Below, piece by piece: positions 27,321-37,421 of a stretch of DNA of 64,000 bases. The stretch comes from Candidatus Aminicenantota bacterium. GTDB taxonomy: Bacteria > Acidobacteriota > Aminicenantia > Aminicenantales > UBA4085. The position numbers were made by a program, and so were the translations under genes. The stretch lies in assembly GCA_017883285.1 (NCBI GenBank), contig JADGNV010000122.1, positions 1 through 64,000 on the forward strand, written 5' to 3'. The notes beneath the pieces were generated by a model. That model was given only the letters and a program-made list of their open reading frames with translations, did not search any database and was not told where the DNA came from. The number at the start of each line of letters is the position of its first letter. The first letter of the stretch is position 1.

Positions 27321-28772
27321 ATGACCCAAGACGAAAATCGGAGCGGGACGATCGGACGCGCGGACGCCGCCTTCGTCAATCCCGCCTTCGCCTATCCGAT
27401 CATCAAGGACAGGGGCGTCTTCTATACCAAGAAATGGCCTCCCCTGTCCCTGGCCTACGGCGCCGCCCTCATGGAAGAGAGCGGTCGCCGGGCGATGATC
27501 GTCGACGCCCACGCCGAGCGGTTGGGGCCGGAGCGCGTCGCGGACCGGGTCCGGGGCGTCCCTTCGATCTTCATCTCGACGAGCCCCCTCGACCGCTGGC
27601 AGTGCCCGGTGAACAACATCGCCAACGTCTACGAGGTCATCTCCGCCGTCCGCGCCGCGTCGCCGGGAAGCCGCATTTTCCTGACGGGCCCGCACGGGAC
27701 GACCCTTCCCGAAAAAATCCTGGCCGAGACCCCGGCCGACGTCGTGATCCTGGGCGAGCCCGAGATCACGGTTCGGGAGCTGGCCGCGGGTCGCGCGCCG
27801 GAGGAGCTCGAAGGCGTGGCCTTCCGCGACGGCGGCCGGGCCGTCGTCCGGCCCAAGACGAAGTTCATGAACCTGAACGAGCTGCCCCTGCCCGCGTTTC
27901 ACCTCCTGCCGATGGACCGGTATTTCTTTGATTTCCTCGGGAAAAAGTTCGCCGTCCTGGAGGGCACGCGCGGCTGCCCCTACCGCTGCTCGTTCTGCTA
28001 CAAGGACATGTACGGCCCCTTCCGGTCGAAGACGAGCGCCAAGCTCATCGTCGAGCTCGATCTCGCCGTCGAAAAATTCGGCGTGCGGAACCTCTACTTC
28101 GCCGACCTGTCCTTCACCCTGAACAAGAAGCTCGTGGCCGACCTGTGTGGGGCGATCGTCGAGCGGGGCACCAAGCTCCGCTGGGCCTGCCAGACGCGCC
28201 TCGACCTCATCGACGAAGAGATCCTGACGAAGATGGCCGAGGCCGGCTGCCGACTGATCGAGGTCGGCGTCGAATCCGGCACGGAGACGATCGTCCGCCG
28301 AACGAACAAGTACATCCCGCCCCGGACCATCACCGAAGGCCTGCGGATGATCCGCCGCCTGGGAATGGAGAGCGCGGCCTTCATGATGTTCGGCCTGCCG
28401 AACGAGACCGAGGAGGACATGCGGCGGAGCATCCGCTTCGTCAAGAAGATCGCCCCGACGTATGTCGCCTTCAACATCACCGTCCCCTACACCGAGACGT
28501 GCAACGCCGAGCTTTTCGAACCGTCGGCCGAGAGGGCGGTGTTCTTCCCGGCCCGGTGGAAGGCCCATACCGAGAAATTCCTGGACGCCATGCTCCGCCG
28601 GGGGATGATGTCCTTCTACCTCCGCCCGCGAACGGTCCTGACGCTCGTCCGGAACCCCCGGGCCTTCCTCCACAAAGTCGGCCTGTTCTTCGCCGCCGTG
28701 CGCGCCCGCAAGTTTGATGAGCGGCGCACGCCCCCGCCCCCCAGGTCAGTTGACTCCGGCCGCCGTTCATAA
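27321..28772 (+). CDS. B12-binding radical SAM protein
   Basis: VLEGTRGCPYRCSFCYKDMYG; N-terminal B12-like region; KKIAPTYVAFNITVPYTET. Confidence 0.85.
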   Translation: MTQDENRSGTIGRADAAFVNPAFAYPIIKDRGVFYTKKWPPLSLAYGAALMEESGRRAMIVDAHAERLGPERVADRVRGVPSIFISTSPLDRWQCPVNNIANVYEVISAVRAASPGSRIFLTGPHGTTLPEKILAETPADVVILGEPEITVRELAAGRAPEELEGVAFRDGGRAVVRPKTKFMNLNELPLPAFHLLPMDRYFFDFLGKKFAVLEGTRGCPYRCSFCYKDMYGPFRSKTSAKLIVELDLAVEKFGVRNLYFADLSFTLNKKLVADLCGAIVERGTKLRWACQTRLDLIDEEILTKMAEAGCRLIEVGVESGTETIVRRTNKYIPPRTITEGLRMIRRLGMESAAFMMFGLPNETEEDMRRSIRFVKKIAPTYVAFNITVPYTETCNAELFEPSAERAVFFPARWKAHTEKFLDAMLRRGMMSFYLRPRTVLTLVRNPRAFLHKVGLFFAAVRARKFDERRTPPPPRSVDSGRRS

Positions 28773-30975
28773 TAAGATTTTTTCCCGAACCGGGGACCGA
28801 CATCCCGGAAAGAGGACGCTCATTCCCGACGCCAAGCCGCTCCTGCGAAATGGGGCCATCTATTTTCTGCTGTTCGCCTTGTTTTTCGGACCGCGCCTCG
28901 TCAACCTGTCTGCAGACCCGCCCAACAATCTCAGCCTGGACAGCGGCAGCGAATACGGCGACCCCGGCAACTACGCCTTCAACGCCCGCAGCAAGGTCAC
29001 GCTCGGAGATTGGAAAGTCGGGGAGCTCGGGGCGGCGGCCTTCTCCCCGATCCCCCATGCCCTGACCTACCTTGTCTTCCTCATCTTCGGGACCGGGATC
29101 GGACAGATGAACCTCGTCCCGCTCCTATTCGCCATGCTGCTCTGGCTGGCCCTCTTCCGGCTGGCATCGGACTTCTTCCCCGAATACCGGCTTTTGTTTT
29201 TCCTTCTCCTCACCGCGAACTATGCCTTCGGGAGCTACGCCCGGATCAACGACCAGGTCATGCCGATGGCCTTTTTCGCGGTGGTCGCTTTGATCTTCTT
29301 CCTCAAAGCCTGGGACAGGCCGGGGTATTTTTTCCTGACGGCGATCTTCTTCGGATTCTCCTTCCTTTCGAAAAACGTCAAGATTCTCTATTTCGCCGCG
29401 GCCGTCATCCCGCTGGCCTTCGTCCTCATCACGATCCAGAGGGGCGAGATCAAACGGGTCCGGCTTCATCTCGTCCGCCTCGGATATGCGCTGGCCGGAA
29501 TCCTGGCCGTCTTCATTCCCTGGTATTTTCTGATTTACCTCCGTTATCCGGAAGTCTTCCAAAGCATCGCCGCGATAAATACCGGGGCGGCCGCTCCCGG
29601 AGTGATCGGCGCCTTGGTGAAAAATTGGCTGGTCCGGCCGCCGTTCACGTTCTTCCCCGCGAACCGGGCCCTCGCCGTCCCGCTCTTCCTCTATTTCCTC
29701 GGCCTGCTGGGGACCCTGACCGCCCGGCGATGGAAAGCGCGCTGCTCGCCCCTGGAAATCGTCGCCGCGCTCTGGTTCGTGGTCGGCGTGGGCATTAACT
29801 CGCTCATCGGCTACCGGCCCGTGCGGCACTACATCGACTTGACGATCCCCCTGCTCATCCTGGTCAGCCTGTTTCTCGGAAGATTCCTCCGCGGTTTCGA
29901 ATGGTCGTTCGCGAAAAGCCGGAGCGCCGAGCTGTTCGCCGGGCTCTTCGCCTTGATCTGGGTTGCGCTGTCCTCCATGCGCAACGGCCCGCTGCCCTGG
30001 GGATGGATCGACCGGGACCCCGTCACGGTCCTCGAGCTCTCCCTTGTCCTGGCGCTCGGCCTGGCCGTCATCCTCGGCTTGGCCCTCCGCTATACCGGCG
30101 ACAAGCCCCGGACCGTCCCGCGCGCTTGGGCAGCGCCCCTCGTCGTCATCCTGATCGGGATTTACGTTTATCAAAATGTGGTCGAGTACGTGACCTGGCG
30201 CCGGACGCTGAGCTACGAACTCCGGACCATCGGCCGGGATTTGGGCCAGGCGTTCCCCCAGGGCGTGTTCTCGGGACTGCTTGCGCCGAGCCTTTCGCTC
30301 GAAAACCGGAACCCGGCCCATACGATGTACCCCCACTACGCCAATGACGACCCCGGCTTTCTCGAGCGCGAGCGGGTGACGCATCTCTTCCTGGGGACCT
30401 ACAACAATGAACAGCAGCATTACGACAATCTGTTTCCGGACGTCATGAAGAGGGCCCGGCTCCTCGTCCTCTACCGGATGTGGCGGAGCTGGTGGACGCT
30501 CTTCGACATAGCCAAGGACCTGCCGCCGGAGGACCCGGCCGTCCACGAGGCCGAGACGATGGAGCGGAGCGCCGGAACGCCCCTCTTCGACCCGCCGGCG
30601 GGAGGCCGGTTCGCGGTCCGCATCGATTCGCCCGATTGGGAGACCATCGGCCGCGACCGAATCGCCCTGCCGGTCCGCGGGGCCGTCCGCGGTCGACTCT
30701 TCGTCCGGCCGGCGGGAAACGGCCCCCTGGGCCTGCGCCTCTACGTCCGGCTGGCCTTGAGAGGCCGAACCGTTTTCAAGAAATTGTTCGTCGTGCAGGA
30801 ATCGGGGAGCTCCCAGGACTACATCGGGCTCCCCTTTCAGGCCTGGATCGAAACAGCCGGGCGCTATCTCCTCGAAGTTCGGGCCGTGGGAACGGGATCG
30901 TTCTTTTTCGACAAGATCGAAATCCGGCCGAAATCGCAGAGCTCACCCGCCGGGACCGCGGATTCGAAACGGTAG
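28714..30975 (+). CDS. GT39/ArnT-like polytopic membrane glycosyltransferase (start uncertain)
   Basis: Multiple TM helices; luminal SGSEYGDPGNYAFNAR acidic loop near the N-terminus. Annotated ATG overlaps the upstream gene by 59 bp. Confidence 0.75.
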   Translation: MMSGARPRPPGQLTPAAVHNKIFSRTGDRHPGKRTLIPDAKPLLRNGAIYFLLFALFFGPRLVNLSADPPNNLSLDSGSEYGDPGNYAFNARSKVTLGDWKVGELGAAAFSPIPHALTYLVFLIFGTGIGQMNLVPLLFAMLLWLALFRLASDFFPEYRLLFFLLLTANYAFGSYARINDQVMPMAFFAVVALIFFLKAWDRPGYFFLTAIFFGFSFLSKNVKILYFAAAVIPLAFVLITIQRGEIKRVRLHLVRLGYALAGILAVFIPWYFLIYLRYPEVFQSIAAINTGAAAPGVIGALVKNWLVRPPFTFFPANRALAVPLFLYFLGLLGTLTARRWKARCSPLEIVAALWFVVGVGINSLIGYRPVRHYIDLTIPLLILVSLFLGRFLRGFEWSFAKSRSAELFAGLFALIWVALSSMRNGPLPWGWIDRDPVTVLELSLVLALGLAVILGLALRYTGDKPRTVPRAWAAPLVVILIGIYVYQNVVEYVTWRRTLSYELRTIGRDLGQAFPQGVFSGLLAPSLSLENRNPAHTMYPHYANDDPGFLERERVTHLFLGTYNNEQQHYDNLFPDVMKRARLLVLYRMWRSWWTLFDIAKDLPPEDPAVHEAETMERSAGTPLFDPPAGGRFAVRIDSPDWETIGRDRIALPVRGAVRGRLFVRPAGNGPLGLRLYVRLALRGRTVFKKLFVVQESGSSQDYIGLPFQAWIETAGRYLLEVRAVGTGSFFFDKIEIRPKSQSSPAGTADSKR

Positions 30976-30988
30976 CGATCGGACCGCG

Positions 30989-31864
30989 TCAACCCTTCAG
31001 CAGCGCCTTGGCCACCGAGAACGTGTGGTAGGCCTCGGGGACCGATCCGACTCCCACGATCACGGACTCGATCTTCTTGTCGACGACGTACGCGAACGCC
31101 TCTTCGGGCGACAGCCGCCCCCCTGCCAGCACCTTCTTGGCGATGATCTGGTAGCCGGACTCCGCCACGAGCTTCTCGCACTCCGCCTGGGTCGGCTTCA
31201 TCATGAACCCCTTGGAATTCATGGGGGCCATGATCGGGAGCTTAAGCTTCCACTCGATCAGGTGCGGCAGGAGCGTGCCGAAGTTGTGCGTGGCGAGGAC
31301 GGTGTCGAGGCCGTAGGAGTCCTTGATCATGTCCTGGAAAATCGAAAGGAGATCGGGATTCTGAGACGCAAGGGCCAGGTCGGTCACCTGGCCGTGGAGG
31401 ATCACGCCGCCGAGGTTCAGCTTCTCGAAGCTCGCCAGCTCGAAATGGATGAGCTCCAGGAGGAGGTCCATGACGTCCTTGGAGAGGACGCTCTTGATCT
31501 TGGTCAGCGCCCGGAGCCCGAGCCGCATCTTCTGATACATGCTGAAACCCTTGGCCTTGGACAGGACCGCGCCGAGCACGCCCCGCTCCGAGGCCTCCAT
31601 GGCATACTCGTAGGCGTTCGGAATGACCGGCATGACCTTGAGCTCCCCGACCTTGGGAAATTTCTTCAGGGCGGCCATGATGTTGTCGCAGTTCGAGCAG
31701 ACGAACGTCCGGACGCCCAGCGTGTGGGCCGCTTCGAGGACGGCCACGATGTTGTCTTCCTTGGCGAAGTGTTCCTGGAAATGGAGGGCCTGGGTCCGCG
31801 AAGTATAGCTGACGCCTTCGAAGGCGTTCGAACCGAGGATGAGCTTGTCGAGTTGCATGGTCAT
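30989..31864 (-). CDS. Aldo/keto-reductase-like TIM-barrel protein, atypical active site
   Basis: LDKLILGSNAFEGVSY...LGGVILHGQVTD...SVIVGVGSVPEAYHTFSVAKALL. Confidence 0.6.
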   Translation of the reverse strand: MTMQLDKLILGSNAFEGVSYTSRTQALHFQEHFAKEDNIVAVLEAAHTLGVRTFVCSNCDNIMAALKKFPKVGELKVMPVIPNAYEYAMEASERGVLGAVLSKAKGFSMYQKMRLGLRALTKIKSVLSKDVMDLLLELIHFELASFEKLNLGGVILHGQVTDLALASQNPDLLSIFQDMIKDSYGLDTVLATHNFGTLLPHLIEWKLKLPIMAPMNSKGFMMKPTQAECEKLVAESGYQIIAKKVLAGGRLSPEEAFAYVVDKKIESVIVGVGSVPEAYHTFSVAKALLKG

Positions 31865-32919
31865 TTCACCTCGTCGAGAGTGACCGCCGCCTTCCGTTCG
31901 GCCGACCGGTAGATCGCCTCGATCATCCGCTGGACGGCGAACCCGTCGGCCCAGGTCACGGCCGGGGCCGTCCCGGCCCGGCAGGCCCGGACAAAGTCCT
32001 GGTCCTCCTCGTAGAGCCCCTCGGCCCCGAGCTCAAAGCGCGATGTGGAGGGCATATCGATCTTGTGAATCGTCGTGAAGTCCTTGGGGTATCCCTTGGC
32101 AGCCTTGTAGAGGTAGAGCTTGACGTAGTCGTTGTTCAGCTCGAGGGTGCCGTTGTCGCCCTCGACGATGAGCTCCATATAGGGCAGGCGATAGCCTGGC
32201 AGGCTCCAAGAGACATCGAACGTGCCGGTCATTCCGTCGGGATATTCGAACAGGGCGGTCGCCGTGTCCTCGACGATCGAATAGGGAAAGCCGATCCGGG
32301 CGACGACGCTCGCCGGAAGGCCGAAATAGGCATAGAGGAGATAGAGCAGATGCGAGCCGACATTGATGACGACTCCCCCGCCGGACTGGGCCTTGTCGTA
32401 GTACCAGCCTTTTTTCCGGGAGAAGACCTCGGTCGTGTAGAAGGAGGAGCGATAGCGGAAGGGCCGGCCGACCACACCGTCGGCCAGCAGGGCTTTGGCC
32501 TTCTTGCAGAGGGCCATCTGGGAAAGCAGGTAGCCCGTGGCGTTGACGACCTTCTTCTCCGCGGCCAGGGCGACCATCCGCCGGGCCGCCTCGAGGGTGT
32601 GGGCTAGGGGCTTTTCGGCGAAGACGTGCAGGCCGTATTTCAAGCACTGTTCGGCGACGGGCAGGTTCGCGGCGGCCGGGGTGCAGATCAGGGCCGCATC
32701 GGGCTTGACCTCCGTCAGCATTTTGTCCACATCGGAATAGAACGGCGCCTTCAGGCCCGCCTGCCGGACGTAGGTGGCCAGCTGCTTATTGATGTCCGCC
32801 ACCGCGGCCAGCCGCGACTCGGGGATCATGTTCACCAGGGCGGTGTGGATGATCCCCATCTTCCCCAAGCCGATGACGGCAACCTTGAGCTTGTCTTGGA
32901 GCTTATCCTGTGTTTCCAA
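31861..32919 (-). CDS. Gfo/Idh/MocA family oxidoreductase
   Basis: KVAVIGLGKMGIIHTALVNMIPESRLAAVADI; FAEKPLAHTLEAARRM (EKP motif). Confidence 0.95.
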   Translation of the reverse strand: METQDKLQDKLKVAVIGLGKMGIIHTALVNMIPESRLAAVADINKQLATYVRQAGLKAPFYSDVDKMLTEVKPDAALICTPAAANLPVAEQCLKYGLHVFAEKPLAHTLEAARRMVALAAEKKVVNATGYLLSQMALCKKAKALLADGVVGRPFRYRSSFYTTEVFSRKKGWYYDKAQSGGGVVINVGSHLLYLLYAYFGLPASVVARIGFPYSIVEDTATALFEYPDGMTGTFDVSWSLPGYRLPYMELIVEGDNGTLELNNDYVKLYLYKAAKGYPKDFTTIHKIDMPSTSRFELGAEGLYEEDQDFVRACRAGTAPAVTWADGFAVQRMIEAIYRSAERKAAVTLDEVK

Positions 32920-32953
32920 CGTTCAATCTCCTTGGGCGCAGCGGCGCCGCTCG

Positions 32954-33922
32954 TCATTCCCCTTTGTAATACAGGGGGACGCACCAGTGGTTCTTGGCCG
33001 CCCAGTCGGAGTTGGGCAGCTCGCCGTCCCGGCCCATGATCCGATGGCAGGGCTGGTCGTAGACCTTTCCGGTCGATTTCTCGATCGGGTCGAAGACGAT
33101 GTATTTGTAATAGCCCGAGGCCATCCCGGCCGGGAACTTCACCCGGTTCGGGAATTTCGGGTCGAAGTGCTTCTCGGCGTAGGCTTTCTTCCAGGCCACG
33201 ATATCGGCCATCCGGTCCACCTGGACGACGCCCAGGGCCGCGCCGAACTCGTTGATCCGCTGGTTCTGGCCGGGGACGACGTAGTCGGGCTTCCCGTAGT
33301 TGCGGCTCCGCTTGGCGTATTCCAGGAGTCCCACGTCCGCCGTGGCGAGGATGCCGCCCTCGCCGGTGGTGATCGTCTTGGTCGCGTAGAACGAATAGAC
33401 GCCCGCCGCGCCCCAGGTGCCGGGCTTGCGTCCGTTCCAGGAGGCGCCATGGGCGTGGGCGCAGTCCTCGAGGAGGACGATGTCCCGCTCTTTGCAGAAC
33501 CGGGCGATCTCCTCGATCTCGAAGGCGATGTGGCCTCCGATATGGACGACCCACACGGCCGCCGGCCGGAACTTCTCGGCCTTGCGCTTGAGGTCGGCGA
33601 ACGAGAGGCAAAGGTCCTCGCGGTTGCAGTCCACGAACTCGAGCCGGGCCCCGGCCTTGACAACGCTCAGGGGGGTGGCCATGAAGGTGTTCGAAGGGCA
33701 GAGCACGGTCCGGCCCTGGACCTTGAAGTATTCGAGAGCGGCCAGGGCGGCGCCGCTCCAGCTCGAGAAGGCGAGAGAGGGCAGGCCGTTCCAGGCCGCC
33801 CATTTCTCCTCGAAGAGCGTCGTGAAGCGGCCCTCGGTCCACTGCTGGGTGGAGAAGATTTCGTCCCAGTATTCGTGCGCTTTCTTTCGGTCGTCCAAAT
33901 CGAAGCCGATCGTGAATTTCAT
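32954..33922 (-). CDS. DegT/DnrJ/EryC1/StrS aminotransferase
   Basis: LEDCAHAHGASWNGRKPGTWGAAGVYSFYATKTITTGEGG with PLP lysine. Confidence 0.95.
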   Translation of the reverse strand: MKFTIGFDLDDRKKAHEYWDEIFSTQQWTEGRFTTLFEEKWAAWNGLPSLAFSSWSGAALAALEYFKVQGRTVLCPSNTFMATPLSVVKAGARLEFVDCNREDLCLSFADLKRKAEKFRPAAVWVVHIGGHIAFEIEEIARFCKERDIVLLEDCAHAHGASWNGRKPGTWGAAGVYSFYATKTITTGEGGILATADVGLLEYAKRSRNYGKPDYVVPGQNQRINEFGAALGVVQVDRMADIVAWKKAYAEKHFDPKFPNRVKFPAGMASGYYKYIVFDPIEKSTGKVYDQPCHRIMGRDGELPNSDWAAKNHWCVPLYYKGE

Positions 33923-33953
33923 GCCGAGTTCTCCTTTGCCCGGGGCCGCCGCC

Positions 33954-34334
33954 CTATTTCCCGGTCACCAGGACCGCGATCCCGGCCGTGATCAGGAGCA
34001 GGGCCACGATCTTGGCCGGCGTGATCGCCTCCTTGAACAGGAGGGCGGCGAAGGCCATGGTCGCCACGAACAGCACGCCCTGGATGATGAGCGTCGTGGT
34101 GATGATCTCGGCTTTGCGGATGATGAACATGTAGATAAGATAGCCCGTCCCGCTGAAGAAAAGCGAGATGAGGACGTATTTCGAGGTGACGATTTCCTTG
34201 ACGATGGCGAAGATCCCCCCGGAGAACTTGAAATCGACCGCGCCCTTCTTGAGGACCGTGCCGGCGAACCCATAGACCACGCCGCTCACGACGGCGAGTA
34301 GGAAATAGCCGAGGCTGTAATAATTGATTTTCAC
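33954..34334 (-). CDS. EamA/SMR-like small membrane transporter
   Basis: 127-codon, four-TM protein, GTG start; LFKEAITPAKIVALLLITAGIAVLV. Confidence 0.75.
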   Translation of the reverse strand: MKINYYSLGYFLLAVVSGVVYGFAGTVLKKGAVDFKFSGGIFAIVKEIVTSKYVLISLFFSGTGYLIYMFIIRKAEIITTTLIIQGVLFVATMAFAALLFKEAITPAKIVALLLITAGIAVLVTGK

Positions 34335-34344
34335 GGCACCGTCC

Positions 34345-35121
34345 TCAGCGAAAGATGTTCCGGAGCAGGGTCCGGAAGAAGAGCACCGGCCAGGACAGCA
34401 CATAGACGAAGTCCTTGATCCGGACCGCTCCCCCCGAAAGGCCGTAATTGCCGTAGATCCGGGAGACATCGTCCGCCCGCTTGTAGAACCGGCCGGGGAC
34501 TTCGACCACCTGGAAGCCCTTTTTGGCCATGATATAGAGCTCCTCGAGGTCGTTGATCCGGCCGTCATGGAGCTTGGTCGATGTTTTGTAAATGCCCGAC
34601 AGGACGTCCATCACCCGCCGGTTCCAGCCTTTGAATCCCGAGCTCGAATCCGTGATCCGGGTCCGGAACTTGTGGTAGAAGAGCAGGCTCACGACGAAGG
34701 AATAGAGCCGCCGGCCGTATTTGTGGAGGAACGGGTCGCCGTGAGAGGCGCTGCCGAGAACGCGAGAGGCGATGACGTAATCGGGGCCGGACGCCAGGGC
34801 GTCGATGATCCGGCCGATGTCCTGGGGCTCGTGCTGCCCGTCCGCGTCGCAGAGAACGAGGTAGGCGTAGCCGTGCTCGAGGGCGTACTGCCGGGCGGAC
34901 TGGAGGGCGCGGGCGTAGCCGTAGTTCCGATCGTGCTTTAACAGAAGCGCGCGCTTGGCCAGGGCGATGTCCGATGTCCGGTCCGAGCTCCCGTCATCCA
35001 CGATAAGGATATCGGTTCCAGGAAAATAGCGTTTGATCTGGTCCAGGACCGGTCCAAGCTTCTTTTCCTCGTCCTTGGCCGGAAGGGAAATCAAGACGCT
35101 TTTTTTCATTTCGCGATTCAT
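34345..35121 (-). CDS. Glycosyltransferase family 2
   Basis: VLISLPAKDEEKKLGPVLDQIKRYFPGTDILIVDDGSSDRT; LCDADGQHEP. Confidence 0.9.
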   Translation of the reverse strand: MNREMKKSVLISLPAKDEEKKLGPVLDQIKRYFPGTDILIVDDGSSDRTSDIALAKRALLLKHDRNYGYARALQSARQYALEHGYAYLVLCDADGQHEPQDIGRIIDALASGPDYVIASRVLGSASHGDPFLHKYGRRLYSFVVSLLFYHKFRTRITDSSSGFKGWNRRVMDVLSGIYKTSTKLHDGRINDLEELYIMAKKGFQVVEVPGRFYKRADDVSRIYGNYGLSGGAVRIKDFVYVLSWPVLFFRTLLRNIFR

Positions 35122-35239
35122 CGGATTAAAGCGTATACTATAAAGCCCTGTGTCCGAAAAGTCAAATGAGGAGCGGCCCCGCAACCGCCGCAAAACCGTT
35201 GAAATAGAGTGGTTTCCGTAAATTTTCTTTTGTAATATG

Positions 35240-35248
35240 TGATATATT
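35240..35248 (+). promoter_or_regulatory. Extended -10 (TGaTATATT), 11 nt before the rsmA ATG
   Basis: tgatatatt 35240-35248; ATG 35260. Confidence 0.45.
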
Positions 35249-35259
35249 AGCTTCCCAAA

Positions 35260-36081
35260 ATGAAGGAGCATCGAAACCGCAAACGAAGGGTCCTCGGCCA
35301 GCATTTCCTGGCGAGTCCCGGGGTCCTTCGTAAGATCGTCGAGGTCATAGACCCCCGGGCGGACGAACTCGTGATCGAAATCGGTCCCGGGAAGGGAGTG
35401 CTGACGTTCCCCCTGGCCGAGAAAGCGGGAAAACTGGTGGCGGTTGAAAAGGACCCGGCGATGGTCCCTTTTCTCCAGGGAAAAGAGATCCCCAACCTGA
35501 CCGTCATCGAGGGCGATATCCTCGATTGCGACTTCGGCCGGCTCCGGGCCGACCACGGAGCCGAATTCGGCAAAGCTACGCTCGCCGGCAACCTTCCCTA
35601 TTCGATCTCGACCCCGCTCCTCTTTAAAGTGCTCGAGGAGCGGGCCGCTTTCGACCGGTGCGTCTTCCTCGTCCAAAGAGAAGTCGCGGAGCGCATCTGC
35701 GCCGGCCCCGGCTCCAAGGCCTACGCGCCGCTTTCTATCCTCCTCCAACTCCATTTCGAGACGATTCTCCGTTTTGCCGTCCATCCCGGGTCCTTCTCGC
35801 CTCCGCCGAGAGTCGAATCCGCCCTGGTCTCCTTGGACCGGCGGCCCGTCCCCCTGTTCGCTTTCGCCGACCAGCGCCGGTTCGGGGAATTCGTCCGGGC
35901 GGCGTTCCGGCAGCGGAGAAAGACGCTGGCCAACAACCTCCTGGCCTCTGGACGTTCAGAGCCGGCCATCGAAGAAGCTTGCCGGCGGGCGGAGCTCGAT
36001 CAGCGGGCCCGGCCCGAGCAGGTGCCCATCGCCGGGTTCGCGGCCCTGTTCGCCGCTTTCCGCGGCGAGCCTGCGCCTTGA
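35260..36081 (+). CDS. rsmA: 16S rRNA (adenine1518-N6/adenine1519-N6)-dimethyltransferase
   Basis: RKRRVLGQHFLASPGVLRKIV; VIEIGPGKGVLTFPL; LAGNLPYSISTPLL; VHPGSFSPPPRVESALV. Confidence 0.95.
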   Translation: MKEHRNRKRRVLGQHFLASPGVLRKIVEVIDPRADELVIEIGPGKGVLTFPLAEKAGKLVAVEKDPAMVPFLQGKEIPNLTVIEGDILDCDFGRLRADHGAEFGKATLAGNLPYSISTPLLFKVLEERAAFDRCVFLVQREVAERICAGPGSKAYAPLSILLQLHFETILRFAVHPGSFSPPPRVESALVSLDRRPVPLFAFADQRRFGEFVRAAFRQRRKTLANNLLASGRSEPAIEEACRRAELDQRARPEQVPIAGFAALFAAFRGEPAP

Positions 36082-36112
36082 CAGGGGCCTTCCGCCTTTG
36101 AAGAATAAGCAC

Positions 36113-37273
36113 ATGAGCGAGCCCACGTCCGGCCGGTCCGCGACGGGAGACCTTTCGCCGCGGGCCTTGGAGCGCGCCATCCGGATCCTGGGCGGCGAAA
36201 TCCGGGAAGGGAGGCCCGATCCGGAAGGCCTGTCCGCCCTGGCCGAGATCATCTTCCCCGGCGAAGATGTTTCGGATCCGCGTTTCGTTTGTTGGATGTA
36301 TGAGCAGAACCCCTCGGGGAGGGCCCTCGAATACGTCACGCTGAACAAAGGTCTCGTTTCGGGACACATCGCCGCTCTCCCGCTGCGATATCAGTTGGGC
36401 TCCCGGACGGCGCTCGGCAGCGTGGCGGTCAACGCCATCACCCACCCCGACTACCGGGGCAAGGGCGTTTTCATCATCCTCACCGATCTCCTCAACAAGC
36501 GCTCCGCCTCCGTCGGGATCGAGTTCTCGTTCGGTTTCGCCAACCTGAATTCGGAAAAAGCCTGTCTCCGGCACCTGTCCTACCGGGAGCTCGGCCGATT
36601 CCCGCTCTGGATCCTGCCGTTCCGCTTGCCGCCCATCATGGCTGCCCGGGAATCCAAACGGGGGATCATTTGGCGCGCGGCTGCCCGCCTCGCCCAACCC
36701 GGCGCGCGCGCCTGGTCGGCCATCCTCCGGCCGCACCTTCACAAAGGCACCACGGTCGAGCGCCTCACCAAAATCGGCCCCGAATTCGACGCCCTGTGGG
36801 AATCCGCGAAAGGCGCCTACGGCAACATCATCGTCCGGGACCGTGCTTTTCTGGATTGGAGGTTCGTCCGGCCGCCCACGCGCCGCTATGAGATCCTCGC
36901 CGCGCGCAAGGACGGCCGCCTCCTCGGATACCTCGTTTCGACGACGACGACCGTCCAAGGGCTGAAATGGGCGATGATCATGGACATGTTCGTCGCCGAT
37001 TCGCGGGAGGGGCGCTCCGCAGCCTCCGCCTTAGCGAAAGAGCATGTCCGCCGCTCCCGGGCCGCGGGCGCTGACCTCGCTGCGGGCCTGATGTTCAAGC
37101 ACGCCCCGGCCGCCGCCGGCCTTCGGCACAACGGCTTCCTCGTTTGCCCTCCCGGCCTTCTGCCCCGCGAATTCCCCATCCTGCTCCATTGGAACATGCC
37201 GGGCCCGGAGCCGGCCGGATTCTACGACATCAAGTCCTGGTTCATCACCATGGCCGATTACGACGCGGCTTGA
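36113..37273 (+). CDS. GNAT-family acetyltransferase
   Basis: YVTLNKGLVSGHIAALPLRYQLG..ITHPDYRGKGVFIILTDLLNKRSA. Confidence 0.75.
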   Translation: MSEPTSGRSATGDLSPRALERAIRILGGEIREGRPDPEGLSALAEIIFPGEDVSDPRFVCWMYEQNPSGRALEYVTLNKGLVSGHIAALPLRYQLGSRTALGSVAVNAITHPDYRGKGVFIILTDLLNKRSASVGIEFSFGFANLNSEKACLRHLSYRELGRFPLWILPFRLPPIMAARESKRGIIWRAAARLAQPGARAWSAILRPHLHKGTTVERLTKIGPEFDALWESAKGAYGNIIVRDRAFLDWRFVRPPTRRYEILAARKDGRLLGYLVSTTTTVQGLKWAMIMDMFVADSREGRSAASALAKEHVRRSRAAGADLAAGLMFKHAPAAAGLRHNGFLVCPPGLLPREFPILLHWNMPGPEPAGFYDIKSWFITMADYDAA

Positions 37274-37350
37274 TCCCGTGAACATGTTTTTTGCTGAACT
37301 TTTACGCTTAGGTTATAACGTTAATACGTGGCCTCAACGAAAGTTTATAT

Positions 37351-37378
37351 TTGACATCTTCGGAAATATCCGTAAAAT
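37351..37378 (+). promoter_or_regulatory. Promoter TTGACA-N16-TAAAAT
   Basis: TTGACA 37351-37356; TAAAAT 37373-37378. Confidence 0.65.
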
Positions 37379-37421
37379 GGGGGCTTATTTTTTGAATTGA
37401 TTCAAGGAAAGGTGATCGGAT

